From Treponema sp. (GTDB lineage Bacteria; Spirochaetota; Spirochaetia; Treponematales; Breznakiellaceae): a DNA stretch of 15,663 bases. The position numbers and the translations under genes are program-made. Shown piece after piece: positions 1-6,447 of this stretch. Numbering within the stretch: the first letter of the stretch is position 1; each line of letters opens with the position of its first letter. The DNA is taken from assembly GCA_031268125.1 (NCBI GenBank), contig JAIRXT010000012.1:1-15663 (forward strand), written 5' to 3'. The notes under the pieces are model-generated. The model was given only the letters and a program-made list of their open reading frames with translations. It did not search any database and was not told the origin of the DNA.

Positions 1-136
1 GGGTACGCCCCTTGGGGTGATAAAAAAGGTATGTACCCTGAGACAAATACCTTCCCAAAACAACCATACCCCGTCCGCTCTGCGGCGGCCTTGGCAGCAG
101 CAATTCTCAGTTTGGGAAAATGAGAATGTTCAACCT

Positions 137-205
137 AAAAATGGTCAAATGGCGGTGTTTCCAGAGATGTTACCCGTTGTTATCTTTCACCATTTGACCA
201 TTTTT
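137..205 (+). terminator. 16-bp inverted repeat with T tract, terminator-like
   Basis: The arm at 137-152 (AAAAATGGTCAAATGG) is perfectly complementary to 190-205, with a 37-nt loop. The right arm runs into seven T (201-207). The A-tract/stem/T-tract form suits a bidirectional intrinsic terminator for a gene to the left of the window. The stem is AT-rich and the loop is long, so a protein-binding site or the ends of a small mobile element are alternatives. Confidence 0.4.
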
Positions 206-290
206 TTACCTTGAAAAACTCTTGGCATAAGGTAATTCACGATGGGGATACCGGCGAAAAGAGAGGCGAAACAAGCGGTGAGGGGTCCAG

Positions 291-440
291 TTTCGCGAAA
301 GCGAAAAGTGGAAAGAATCTGGGTGGGGGCCCCGGATTTTTCCAGCCGGCAGGACCCCGGGTGATTTTTTACGTCTCTTTTCGGATTTGGAATTTTGAAT
401 TCGGAATTCCTGACGTGAGAATTGCGGCCTTGGCAGTACG
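291..440 (+). repeat. Dispersed intergenic repeat, copy A
   Basis: Positions 364-408 match 14487-14531 at 44 of 45 bases, including 34 identical bases in a row (375-408 versus 14498-14531). Positions 291-314 match 8451-8474 at about 20 of 24, and TGAGAATTGC at 416-425 recurs at 8686-8695. The order of the blocks is the same in copies A and B, so this is one repeat family and not chance similarity. Its right end overlaps a promoter for the next gene. Confidence 0.7.
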
Positions 441-458
441 CGCTATTCCGGCTATCCT
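430..458 (+). promoter_or_regulatory. Predicted promoter for the URO-D gene
   Basis: TTGGCA (430-435), 17-bp spacer, TATCCT (453-458). Transcription would begin near 465, about 25 nt before the ATG at 490. The -35 fits 5 of 6 consensus bases and the -10 fits 4 of 6. The promoter lies at the edge of dispersed-repeat copy A; copy B has a similarly placed one. Confidence 0.45.
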
Positions 459-489
459 GTTACATCTACAGAATAGCATGGGGGAAATT

Positions 490-1728
490 ATGATTCCGGT
501 ACAGGACAAGGCTATACTTAGGGAGCTTGCCAAACAGGTCAGAGACCTGGCGGCCCTTGACATCAATAAAAAACGCATCGCCCGTATCAGGGACATGCAC
601 GGCCTTAAACCGGGCCGCCCCCCGGTCTGGATCGACGAAATACCCTGGCACGAGATGGACATCGGCGGGGAGCTTATCCTGCGCTGCGAATCCGGGGAAG
701 GCCGGGATATGGAACAGCAGTTCCGCCGCGTCCTTTACCGCTGGAAGTACATCCAGGTGGATATGGTGGTGGAGGACACCTTCTATGTCCCCAAAGCCTT
801 TACCGATTCGGGCATTGGGATTGAAATAGCGGAGGAAACCCGGGCCACCAATACGGCCAACAACATCATATCCCACCACTACGAAGACCAGCTTGACAGC
901 GAAGAAAAAGTCGATGCCCTGAAGATCCCGGTTATCGAGGCCCGGCCCGAAACGGACCGGAAGAACCTTGAAGACGCAATGGAAGTCCTGGACGGCATAC
1001 TCCCGGTAAAACTCCGGGGCCACGGCATCTACTATGCCCCCTGGGATGTTATTGCCAGGTACAGGGGTATGGAGAACTGCCTGGTCGACATGCTCACCAA
1101 CCCTGAGCTTATTCATAAAACGGTTGAAAAGTTTATCCGCATCTATACGGCCCGCTATGAACAAATGGAAGCCCTGGGACTTTTGGATTTTAATATTCCC
1201 TCTCTCCACTGCACGCCGCCCTACTGCGGTGAGTTCCCGGCAAAAGACTGGGACGGCGGCAGGGTACGATTCAAAGATATTTGGTTCCGGGGTATGGCCC
1301 AGCTTTTTTCCTCCGCATCCCCGGAAATGCAGGACGAATTCAACCTGCAATACATGCGGCCTTTCATGGACCGCTGCGGCCTTTCCTACTACGGCTGCTG
1401 CGAACCCCTGGACCGTTTTATCCCCTACCTGAAAAAAGTACCCAACATGCGGAAAATCGGCGTCAGTCCCTGGGCAAACGTCCGCTCCTCCGCGGAACAG
1501 ATGGGGGGCAGTTACGTCTTCGCCCGGAAGCCCAACCCCGCCAATGTGGCCCGGAACTTCAGCAAAGCGGTGGTGGAGCAGGAGATAACCGAAACCATCG
1601 AAGCCTGCATGGAAAACAAATGCCCCTACGAATTTGTCCTTAAAGACATCAGCACTGTGGGCGGTGATCCCCGCAACCTTATCGACTGGGCCAGGACAAC
1701 AACGGAAGTAATCGACCGGTATTACTGA
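490..1728 (+). CDS. URO-D-superfamily (MtaA-like) corrinoid methyltransferase candidate
   Basis: 412 aa from ATG 490, which has a GGGGGA ribosome site 4-5 nt upstream. The frame stays open further upstream but only through repeat DNA. The fold-level similarity is to uroporphyrinogen decarboxylase-like proteins, a superfamily that includes zinc-dependent methylcorrinoid:acceptor methyltransferases (MtaA, MtbA). Candidate metal ligands are His240-Cys241 (LHCTPPYC, with Cys246) and the Cys303-Cys304 pair in YYGCCEPLDRF; a C-terminal GGDP segment lies near 391. The HxCx(n)C pattern of classical MtaA is not exactly present, so the methyl acceptor is unknown. With mtaB and mtaC in the same window, a role in passing methyl groups from corrinoid to tetrahydrofolate or another thiol or pterin acceptor is reasonable inference. 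True heme-pathway HemE is unlikely. It stands alone and is convergent with the DeoR gene. Confidence 0.72.
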   Translation: MIPVQDKAILRELAKQVRDLAALDINKKRIARIRDMHGLKPGRPPVWIDEIPWHEMDIGGELILRCESGEGRDMEQQFRRVLYRWKYIQVDMVVEDTFYVPKAFTDSGIGIEIAEETRATNTANNIISHHYEDQLDSEEKVDALKIPVIEARPETDRKNLEDAMEVLDGILPVKLRGHGIYYAPWDVIARYRGMENCLVDMLTNPELIHKTVEKFIRIYTARYEQMEALGLLDFNIPSLHCTPPYCGEFPAKDWDGGRVRFKDIWFRGMAQLFSSASPEMQDEFNLQYMRPFMDRCGLSYYGCCEPLDRFIPYLKKVPNMRKIGVSPWANVRSSAEQMGGSYVFARKPNPANVARNFSKAVVEQEITETIEACMENKCPYEFVLKDISTVGGDPRNLIDWARTTTEVIDRYY

Positions 1729-1749
1729 AATTTCCTCCCGGGGAATTTT
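1728..1749 (+). terminator. Weak hairpin after the URO-D gene
   Basis: AAATTTCC (1728-1735) pairs with GGGAATTT (1741-1748, one G-T pair) around a 5-nt loop, starting in the stop codon. Only a short T run follows, so this is a weak terminator candidate in a convergent intergenic space. Confidence 0.3.
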
Positions 1750-1836
1750 GGGGGCAGAGGGGGGTATTTTTTCATATCAAGACATTTCTTCTGCCTAAAA
1801 AGCCTGCCCGGATCTTCGATTCATTCCAGGGGGGAA

Positions 1837-2616
1837 TTATACCACGATAACGTCAATTCCGGTTTTTCTAAGCAAGGTCAGATCGTTTTTTTTGATATTG
1901 CAGTCAGTTACCAGGATGTCGATTTTGGAAAAATCGCAGAAAAAATAAAACGCCCTGGTTCCAATTTTTGAACTGTCGGCAACTACAATCTTTTTTTGAG
2001 AATTTTGCAACATTCGATTTTTTATTTCCGCCTCCTGGGGAATAGCGGAAAAACAGCCTTCCCCCGGGACAAGTCCCGAAACGCCGATAATTGATTTGTC
2101 GGCCCGGTAATTGGAAATAGCCGACTCTGTAGCGTTGCCCATGAGGGCGTTGGTCTCCTTAAAAAGTTCACCACCGGTCAGTATCACCTTGCTGTCCTCC
2201 AATTCCACCAAAAGTTCGCCGATAGTCAGAGTATTGGTAACAATCAGCAGATTCCGTTTACCGGTAAGCTGCTGGGCAACCTTGGTTGTGGTACTGCCCC
2301 CATCGATCATGATACTTTCACCATCTAGAATCATCTGGGCGACACACTGGGCTATCCGTTCCTTTTCTTCCTCGTTTTGGCACAGACGGGTTTGGAGAGA
2401 ACTCATCTGCCAGATGGATCGTTTTTCCCGCTTAATAGCGCCGCCGTGGGCCCGGTACAACAACTCCTGCTTCTCCAGAGCAAGTAAATCCCGCCGGATA
2501 GTCATTTCAGTAACATTAAAAAATCCGGAAAGCTCCTCAACCTTGACCCGGCCTTTTCGGTTGATGTGTTCAATTATTTTTTGCTGCCGTTCTTCGGTGA
2601 AATCTTTGTTTTTCAT
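1837..2616 (-). CDS. DeoR/GlpR-family transcriptional repressor
   Basis: 259 aa from ATG 2616. The N-terminal winged helix (about residues 8-62) has the family signature ERQQKIIEHINRKGRVKVEELS and TEMTIRRDLLALE, then RAHGGA. The C-terminal DeoRC sensor domain, which usually binds a sugar phosphate, has DGGSTTT (105-111), a GVSGL segment and ADSSKIG. An earlier ATG at 2640 is in frame, but the -10 box at 2643-2648 sits 2 nt from it, so transcription should start at or inside it; 2616 also matches where family members normally begin. It is the last gene of the kinase-aldolase cassette and has its own promoter. It likely represses this cassette and/or the divergent ABC importer, releasing DNA on binding a sugar-phosphate intermediate. 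The family call is firm; targets and effector are inferred. Confidence 0.9.
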   Translation of the reverse strand: MKNKDFTEERQQKIIEHINRKGRVKVEELSGFFNVTEMTIRRDLLALEKQELLYRAHGGAIKREKRSIWQMSSLQTRLCQNEEEKERIAQCVAQMILDGESIMIDGGSTTTKVAQQLTGKRNLLIVTNTLTIGELLVELEDSKVILTGGELFKETNALMGNATESAISNYRADKSIIGVSGLVPGEGCFSAIPQEAEIKNRMLQNSQKKIVVADSSKIGTRAFYFFCDFSKIDILVTDCNIKKNDLTLLRKTGIDVIVV

Positions 2617-2642
2617 TCCAAATCTACCGGATACCATCATAT

Positions 2643-2671
2643 ATTATACCTGAAAAACACCAGAGTGTCAT
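2643..2671 (-). promoter_or_regulatory. Predicted promoter of the DeoR gene
   Basis: On the minus strand, ATGACA (2671-2666), 17-bp spacer, TATAAT (2648-2643). The -35 matches 5 of 6 bases and the -10 is perfect. Transcription would start near 2636, giving a leader of about 20 nt to the ATG at 2616. Its presence means the regulator can be made independently of kinase and aldolase. Confidence 0.6.
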
Positions 2672-2716
2672 CACGAGATTCCAGGGTATCGGCGTGTGCT
2701 CGTTTATGGGGGCGCA

Positions 2717-2816
2717 TTTTTATGTGCCGCCGGAAGTTCCTGCGGCACGTAAAAACCGGGCTTTCCGCTCCAATCTTTTGCCGCCGGCCGGCGGCAAAAG
2801 TATTTCCGCTGCAATC
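2717..2816. repeat. Cluster of palindromes between aldolase and DeoR genes
   Basis: The 250-bp gap between these two minus-strand genes holds two strong cruciform elements. The first pairs 2717-2730 with 2742-2755 (14 bp, one wobble) around a core containing GGAAGTTCC. The second is a perfect 26-bp palindrome at 2775-2800 with half-site CTTTTGCCGCCGG. The palindrome is bracketed by near-identical 14-bp direct repeats (2762-2775 and 2803-2816, 13 of 14). Neither has a T tract on its 3' side, so they do not look like ordinary intrinsic terminators; mRNA-processing or REP-like elements fit better. Confidence 0.6.
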
Positions 2817-2890
2817 CCTTGCGCGGAAGAAAAATTTCCTCTAAAAACGGTGCGTTAAGATCCCCGGCAGAACGCCCGGACGGGATATGA

Positions 2891-3748
2891 TCAGACCTTA
2901 TGGTCGCTCATACACATGATGATATGCTGTTTTGCTATCTCAATCATCTTATCCCGTGAGGGTGCAAGGAGCTTCATCAGGTCCAATTCCCCAGGATTGG
3001 CATGTAAGGTCGCGGTTAAGGTTTCGATGCCGCCCTTCCTCATTACCGTGCTGAAGTTGATCTTGGAAACTCCCATGGTTATCGCCTTCCGCAGATCTTC
3101 TTCAGGGATGCCGGTCCCGCCGTGCAGTACCAGGGGGATGCCGGTTCTCCTTTCGATCTCCGCGAGGATATCAAAACGCAAGGCCGGTTTACGTTTGTAA
3201 AGGCCGTGAGCGTTTCCAATGGCCGCGGCGAAACAATCAACCCTGGTTTCCTTAACAAACCGTTCACATTCATCGGGATTGGCGATCCCGATGAGATCGT
3301 TTTTTTTCCCTTCCGGGCTGTCCTCCGCCTGTCCGATGACGCCGACTTCACCTTCCACGGATACCCCGCAGGCATGAGCCGCCTCAACAACCTTCCGGGT
3401 ATTCGCGATATTTTCCTCCAGGGGAAGAGCGGAACCATCATACATTACCGATTTGAACCCGTAGGCAAGGCAGCGCACCGCTTCCTCATAACTTGGGCCG
3501 TGGTCCAGATGTATCCCCACAGGGATAGACAGCTTTGCCGCCAAGGCGCTTATCATGGCAACAAACACATGGCCGTCCATGTAGTCCACTTCGCTTTTTG
3601 CCGCCTCAACGATTACCGGGGCCTGTAATTCTGCCGCCGCCCACAAAATAGCCTGGGTATACTCAAGGTTATTGGTATTAAAGGCGGCAACTGCGTAGGA
3701 ACCCTTTTTCGCCCGGTCCAGCAATTCTTTATTAGTTACGATACTCAT
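2891..3748 (-). CDS. Class II fructose/tagatose-bisphosphate aldolase family
   Basis: 285 aa, the normal length for the GatY/KbaY/Fba branch. Start ATG 3748 has an AGGAGG site. The enzyme is a zinc-dependent cytoplasmic aldolase splitting a ketose bisphosphate into dihydroxyacetone phosphate and an aldehyde. Visible residues are HLDHG with catalytic Asp82 and zinc ligand His83, EGEVG at 132-136, zinc ligands His181 (AIGNAHG) and His209 (LVLHGGTGIP), and the phosphate/DHAP-binding KINFST at 229-234. Numbering is close to that of E. coli GatY/KbaY. The gene follows the ADP-dependent kinase by 29 nt, so the two are probably cotranscribed and the kinase product is probably the aldolase substrate. 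Fructose-1,6-bisphosphate, tagatose-1,6-bisphosphate or an inositol-pathway phosphate are all possible; sequence alone does not decide. Confidence 0.92.
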   Translation of the reverse strand: MSIVTNKELLDRAKKGSYAVAAFNTNNLEYTQAILWAAAELQAPVIVEAAKSEVDYMDGHVFVAMISALAAKLSIPVGIHLDHGPSYEEAVRCLAYGFKSVMYDGSALPLEENIANTRKVVEAAHACGVSVEGEVGVIGQAEDSPEGKKNDLIGIANPDECERFVKETRVDCFAAAIGNAHGLYKRKPALRFDILAEIERRTGIPLVLHGGTGIPEEDLRKAITMGVSKINFSTVMRKGGIETLTATLHANPGELDLMKLLAPSRDKMIEIAKQHIIMCMSDHKV

Positions 3749-3777
3749 CGGTATCCTCCTCGCGATATGATGACACT

Positions 3778-4965
3778 TTATAATAATGCCGGCAAAAAAC
3801 CGCCGGCAAAGGTATCCCCTAACCCAATGGTAGTTACATTTTTTTCAGGAACCAGAAAGGAAGGGACGCAGCATACCCTGTCCCCCAAAAGGGCCTGTAT
3901 CTCCCCGGCGAAAGCGGTTCCCCGGTCTTCTCTGGGCAAGGCGCCGGTCCCGGCATAGTCCTTGCAGGTGAAGTCATCCCCAAACCGGAACCGGGCGGTA
4001 GCCATCGTGATCCCTCCCAGGAGGGGGCCGGCATAGTCCCCCGCGCCGCCGGCGGGGCAGTAGGCCAAGGCCCAATACCGGGTATGCAGTATCAAAGCAG
4101 GACAGGGTATGATCCGGTAAAGATCCTCCAAAGCGGAGGCAACTGTTTTGGAATCGGTCAGCGCCAGGGGCTGTCCCAGGTAGCCCTGCATTTCATCCTC
4201 GTTCAAACTGTAAATATCAATATATTTTAGAAGAAAACGCCGTACAATGGCGCTTATCCCCTCCCGGTGAAAACCGCTGTCCTCGTAAAAGACCAGGATT
4301 TTTTTGGAAAGACCTTCCAGCATAACCCGCAGTTGTTTTAGCCGTTCCTCCAGGAGGGAAATATCCTGCATGGTGTTGAACCCCGAGATGAGAAACACCT
4401 TCGCGTCCTGAAGCAGGGCAGGAAGATCGGGGTGTAAACACATAAGGGCATTATCCGGATCGTTTGTATAGATGATCCGGTTGGGCCTGACCGTTTCAAT
4501 ATGAATATCCCCCGCGTCCAGACGGACGCCGGCGTTAAACTGAATAATAAGATGAGGGTAGGAACTGATCCCACGGTTGCTGCAAAGCCGGGGACAGCCG
4601 GCGGGAAGAAGCCGCTCCACATGCTCGTTCATCGTAACCAGATGGACGGCGGAGGTATAACCCAGCTTCCACATGGCAATGGCCGCCCGTACCGCAGTTC
4701 CTCCCAGGGTTATCTTTTTTTCAAAGGAACCGGAAAAACCTTCTATGAGATGAGGATTTTGGACAAACCGTTCTCCACCGGAGCTGTTTCTGACAAACCC
4801 CAGAATGGATGCAAGCAGATTCCGGGGGGTGTTGATTTCAATATCCCGGTTGATTTCCGAAGCGGAGAGATCGGCATCTCGAATCAGCCGCTCTAACAGC
4901 GCGGAATCCCAGCGAATCTCGTAATCAATGTTGTCGCCAAGGCCCAGGACGATTTGTTCACCCAT
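3778..4965 (-). CDS. ADP-dependent sugar (phospho)kinase family protein
   Basis: 395 aa, somewhat shorter than archaeal members (about 450-490 aa). It resembles the ADP-dependent glucokinase/phosphofructokinase family, which uses ADP and releases AMP. Visible features are the N-terminal LGLGDNIDYEI strand-loop, a glycine-rich sugar-binding segment LGGTA at 87-91, and the terminal TIGLGDTFAGG with presumed catalytic base Asp384. Ribokinase-like ATP kinases are an alternative, but the N-terminal region with its long helical insert and the GLGDTF ending fit the ADP family better. Start ATG 4965 lacks any Shine-Dalgarno sequence and lies only about 3 nt from the predicted transcription start, suggesting a leaderless message. 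As first gene of the cassette, it likely phosphorylates a hexose phosphate for the next-door aldolase. The family is fairly sure; sugar and nucleotide specificity are inferred. Confidence 0.75.
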   Translation of the reverse strand: MGEQIVLGLGDNIDYEIRWDSALLERLIRDADLSASEINRDIEINTPRNLLASILGFVRNSSGGERFVQNPHLIEGFSGSFEKKITLGGTAVRAAIAMWKLGYTSAVHLVTMNEHVERLLPAGCPRLCSNRGISSYPHLIIQFNAGVRLDAGDIHIETVRPNRIIYTNDPDNALMCLHPDLPALLQDAKVFLISGFNTMQDISLLEERLKQLRVMLEGLSKKILVFYEDSGFHREGISAIVRRFLLKYIDIYSLNEDEMQGYLGQPLALTDSKTVASALEDLYRIIPCPALILHTRYWALAYCPAGGAGDYAGPLLGGITMATARFRFGDDFTCKDYAGTGALPREDRGTAFAGEIQALLGDRVCCVPSFLVPEKNVTTIGLGDTFAGGFLPALL

Positions 4966-4974
4966 GATGGTTCA

Positions 4975-5003
4975 ACTATAGCCAAAACGCAGATGTGCGT
5001 CAA
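4975..5003 (-). promoter_or_regulatory. Predicted promoter of the kinase-aldolase cassette
   Basis: On the minus strand, TTGACG (5003-4998), exactly 17 bp, TATAGT (4980-4975). Transcription would start near 4968, only about 3 nt before the kinase ATG. The -35 and -10 each match 5 of 6 consensus bases. Confidence 0.65.
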
Positions 5004-5049
5004 GTAATAACATAAAAAAACATATTTTTAGTTTGTTTGTGTTTTTTTC
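5004..5049. promoter_or_regulatory. AT-rich segment between divergent -35 boxes, possible DeoR operator
   Basis: These 46 bp separate the -35 boxes of the two divergent transcription units. On the minus strand ATGTTTTTTTATGTT contains ATGTT twice 10 bp apart; on the plus strand GTTTGTTTGTGTTT is a short repeated motif. DeoR-family proteins often bind such T-rich direct repeats, and a DeoR gene ends the left unit. The same DNA could also act as UP elements for both promoters. Binding is inference. Confidence 0.35.
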
Positions 5050-5079
5050 TTGACAGATGTAAAAATGCGGATATATACT
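5050..5079 (+). promoter_or_regulatory. Strong predicted promoter of the ABC importer
   Basis: Perfect TTGACA (5050-5055), 18-bp spacer, TATACT (5074-5079). Transcription would start near 5086, leaving a leader of about 53 nt that contains the 19-bp palindrome at 5094-5112. Confidence 0.7.
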
Positions 5080-5093
5080 AATCCTTAATCATC

Positions 5094-5112
5094 GGGATGA
5101 ACGGTTCATCCC
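5094..5112. promoter_or_regulatory. 19-bp perfect palindrome, likely operator
   Basis: GGGATGAAC and GTTCATCCC flank one central G, and the site lies just downstream of the predicted transcription start. This is a typical roadblock-operator position. Palindromes of this size with a CG-type centre suit LacI- or similar dimeric repressors; no LacI gene is in the window, so the binding protein may be encoded elsewhere. In RNA it could also fold as a small hairpin ahead of the ribosome site. Confidence 0.5.
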
Positions 5113-5138
5113 AACTTTAAGACAAGAAGGAGTTCTGT

Positions 5139-6401
5139 ATGAAAAAAGCTATTGCTTTGTCGTTGGCTTTATTATTGACTTCAACGGCGCTGTGGGCCGC
5201 GGGGAGGAGTGAATCTCAACGCGGCGGAGACACGGTAACCATTGAGTTTATTCAGTGGTGGGAACCGGAACTGCCGGCGGGGTCCTTCAGGGCGATCCTC
5301 GATCAGTTTGAGGCCCAAAATCCTGGAATCAAGGTTAAACTTATCAGCGGCCCCTATTCCAATACTCGGGACCAGATTGTTATCGGCGCAGCCGCAGGGA
5401 CATTGAGTGATGTGGTGGGCCTTGACGGCGCGTGGGTCAACGATCTGGCGAAGCAGGGGGCTATCACTTCCCTGGACAGTTTGATGGCTTCCACCAATTT
5501 TGATCCCAACCAGATCGCGGCAATTATCAAACTTGACGGAAAGAGCTATATGTTTCCGGTCGCCTCCTTTGTGTATCCCATATTCATAAACCTGGATCAC
5601 TTCCAGGCGGCGGGTATCGCCAATCCGCCTCAAACCCGGACCGAATTCCTCCAGGCCGCCCGGAACCTTACCGACGCGTCCCGGAACCAATACGGCTGGG
5701 TTCTGCCCCTTTCCCTGCAAAGCCCCAACGGGGTTCAAAACGACATTATGTCCTGGGTTTGGGCGGCGGGAAAAAGCATGTTGAAAAACGGCCGTCCGGA
5801 TTTGACCAACCCGGATGTTATCTCTGCCCTCAAGTTTGTCGAAAGCCTGTACAAGGAAAACCTGATCTCTCCGGGGACCTTTGCCAAACAGGAACAGGAC
5901 AAGGTGGAAGAATTTGTGAACGGCAGAATAAGTATGACGATTTCCTCTCTGGCTCATATCAACATGATCCGGGAGCGGAATCCCGGCTTGAATTTTACTA
6001 TCAGCGCCCTTCCCGCCACCGATGGTTATACTGGACGCCGGGGCCTGCCCTATGCGGCATGGGGTATCGGAATCAGCGAAAAAAGCCAGCACAAGGCCGA
6101 AGCCTGGAAACTGGTGTCCTACCTGATGAGTCCCGAGGTAAACAGCAAGCTGGTCTCCATTGCCCACGCTTTCCCCGGAAATGTAAACGCCAAACCGGAT
6201 TTTGTTGAATCCGACGAGCTTTATTCAAAAGCATTCGAGATCTTCCGTTCCGGTTACCTGGCCAATGAATTCACCGGACTTCCGGTGGCGGAAGAACTGA
6301 TGAGGATGTTTGACGAGGAAATTCAGCCCATGCTTGACGGCAGACAAACCCCCGAACAGGCAGCCGCGAATGCCCAGAAAAAGTGGGAAGCCGTATTTTA
6401 A
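5139..6401 (+). CDS. Carbohydrate ABC transporter substrate-binding protein
   Basis: 420 aa, starting at ATG 5139 after the ribosome site AAGAAGGAG. Residues 1-21 are a Sec signal peptide (two Lys, a Leu/Ala-rich core, then ALWA-AG); no cysteine follows, so it is predicted soluble in the periplasm and not a lipoprotein. The mature protein has the family-1 sugar-binding layout, including TVTIEFIQWW, FEAQNPGIKVKL, WVNDLAKQG and a C-terminal MLDGRQTPEQAAANAQKKWE segment shared by many sugar-binding proteins. It captures a sugar or oligosaccharide for the two permeases that follow. The strong promoter before it and the hairpin array after it should give this gene more product than the permeases, as is usual for binding proteins. 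The ligand cannot be read from sequence; the divergent kinase and aldolase suggest a ketose, hexose or polyol. Confidence 0.93.
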   Translation: MKKAIALSLALLLTSTALWAAGRSESQRGGDTVTIEFIQWWEPELPAGSFRAILDQFEAQNPGIKVKLISGPYSNTRDQIVIGAAAGTLSDVVGLDGAWVNDLAKQGAITSLDSLMASTNFDPNQIAAIIKLDGKSYMFPVASFVYPIFINLDHFQAAGIANPPQTRTEFLQAARNLTDASRNQYGWVLPLSLQSPNGVQNDIMSWVWAAGKSMLKNGRPDLTNPDVISALKFVESLYKENLISPGTFAKQEQDKVEEFVNGRISMTISSLAHINMIRERNPGLNFTISALPATDGYTGRRGLPYAAWGIGISEKSQHKAEAWKLVSYLMSPEVNSKLVSIAHAFPGNVNAKPDFVESDELYSKAFEIFRSGYLANEFTGLPVAEELMRMFDEEIQPMLDGRQTPEQAAANAQKKWEAVF

Positions 6402-6405
6402 GAAT

Positions 6406-6442
6406 AGAGTTGTTCGATAACATTGTGTTATCGAACAACTCT
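6406..6442 (+). repeat. Perfect 17-bp hairpin after the binding-protein gene
   Basis: AGAGTTGTTCGATAACA (6406-6422) is fully complementary to 6426-6442 around a 3-nt loop, beginning 4 nt after the stop codon. No T run follows, so it probably acts as an mRNA 3'-stabiliser or partial terminator separating the binding-protein message from the permeases. Its right arm recurs at 14534-14550 with one mismatch, so it is also a piece of dispersed repeat. Confidence 0.7.
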
Positions 6443-6447
6443 CATGA

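Larger units (their letters stand above)
1..489. other. Gene-free left region
   Basis: No open frame here has a ribosome binding site or recognisable protein family. The frame open from 211 into the downstream gene is read-through of non-coding sequence: it contains repeat DNA that recurs elsewhere in non-coding positions. Contents are a 6-bp inverted repeat GGGTAC (1-6) / GTACCC (34-39), an ATTCTCA/TGAGAAT pair (103-109, 121-127), a 16-bp inverted repeat (137-205), dispersed-repeat copy A (291-440) and a promoter (430-458). Confidence 0.6.

Noticed and set aside
75..88. 14-bp exact inverted match to 6454-6467
   Set aside because: GC-rich and short enough to arise by chance in a window this size; not counted as part of the repeat family.
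17..214. 65-codon open frame at the left edge
   Set aside because: No ribosome site, unremarkable composition, and it runs through the 16-bp inverted repeat.
211..489. N-terminal extension of the URO-D protein
   Set aside because: The frame is open, but the extra 93 codons are dispersed-repeat DNA that is non-coding at its other sites. The ribosome site and promoter point to ATG 490.
466..1350. Long antisense frame under the URO-D gene
   Set aside because: Shadow frame with no recognisable domain; the plus strand has a coherent protein with promoter and ribosome site.
1753..1795. GGCAGA/TCTGCC inverted repeat as terminator of the convergent pair
   Set aside because: Only 6 bp with a 31-nt loop; too weak to call.
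5181..6167. Long open frame (328 codons) antisense to the binding-protein gene
   Set aside because: Shadow of a well-supported sugar-binding protein; no family resemblance.
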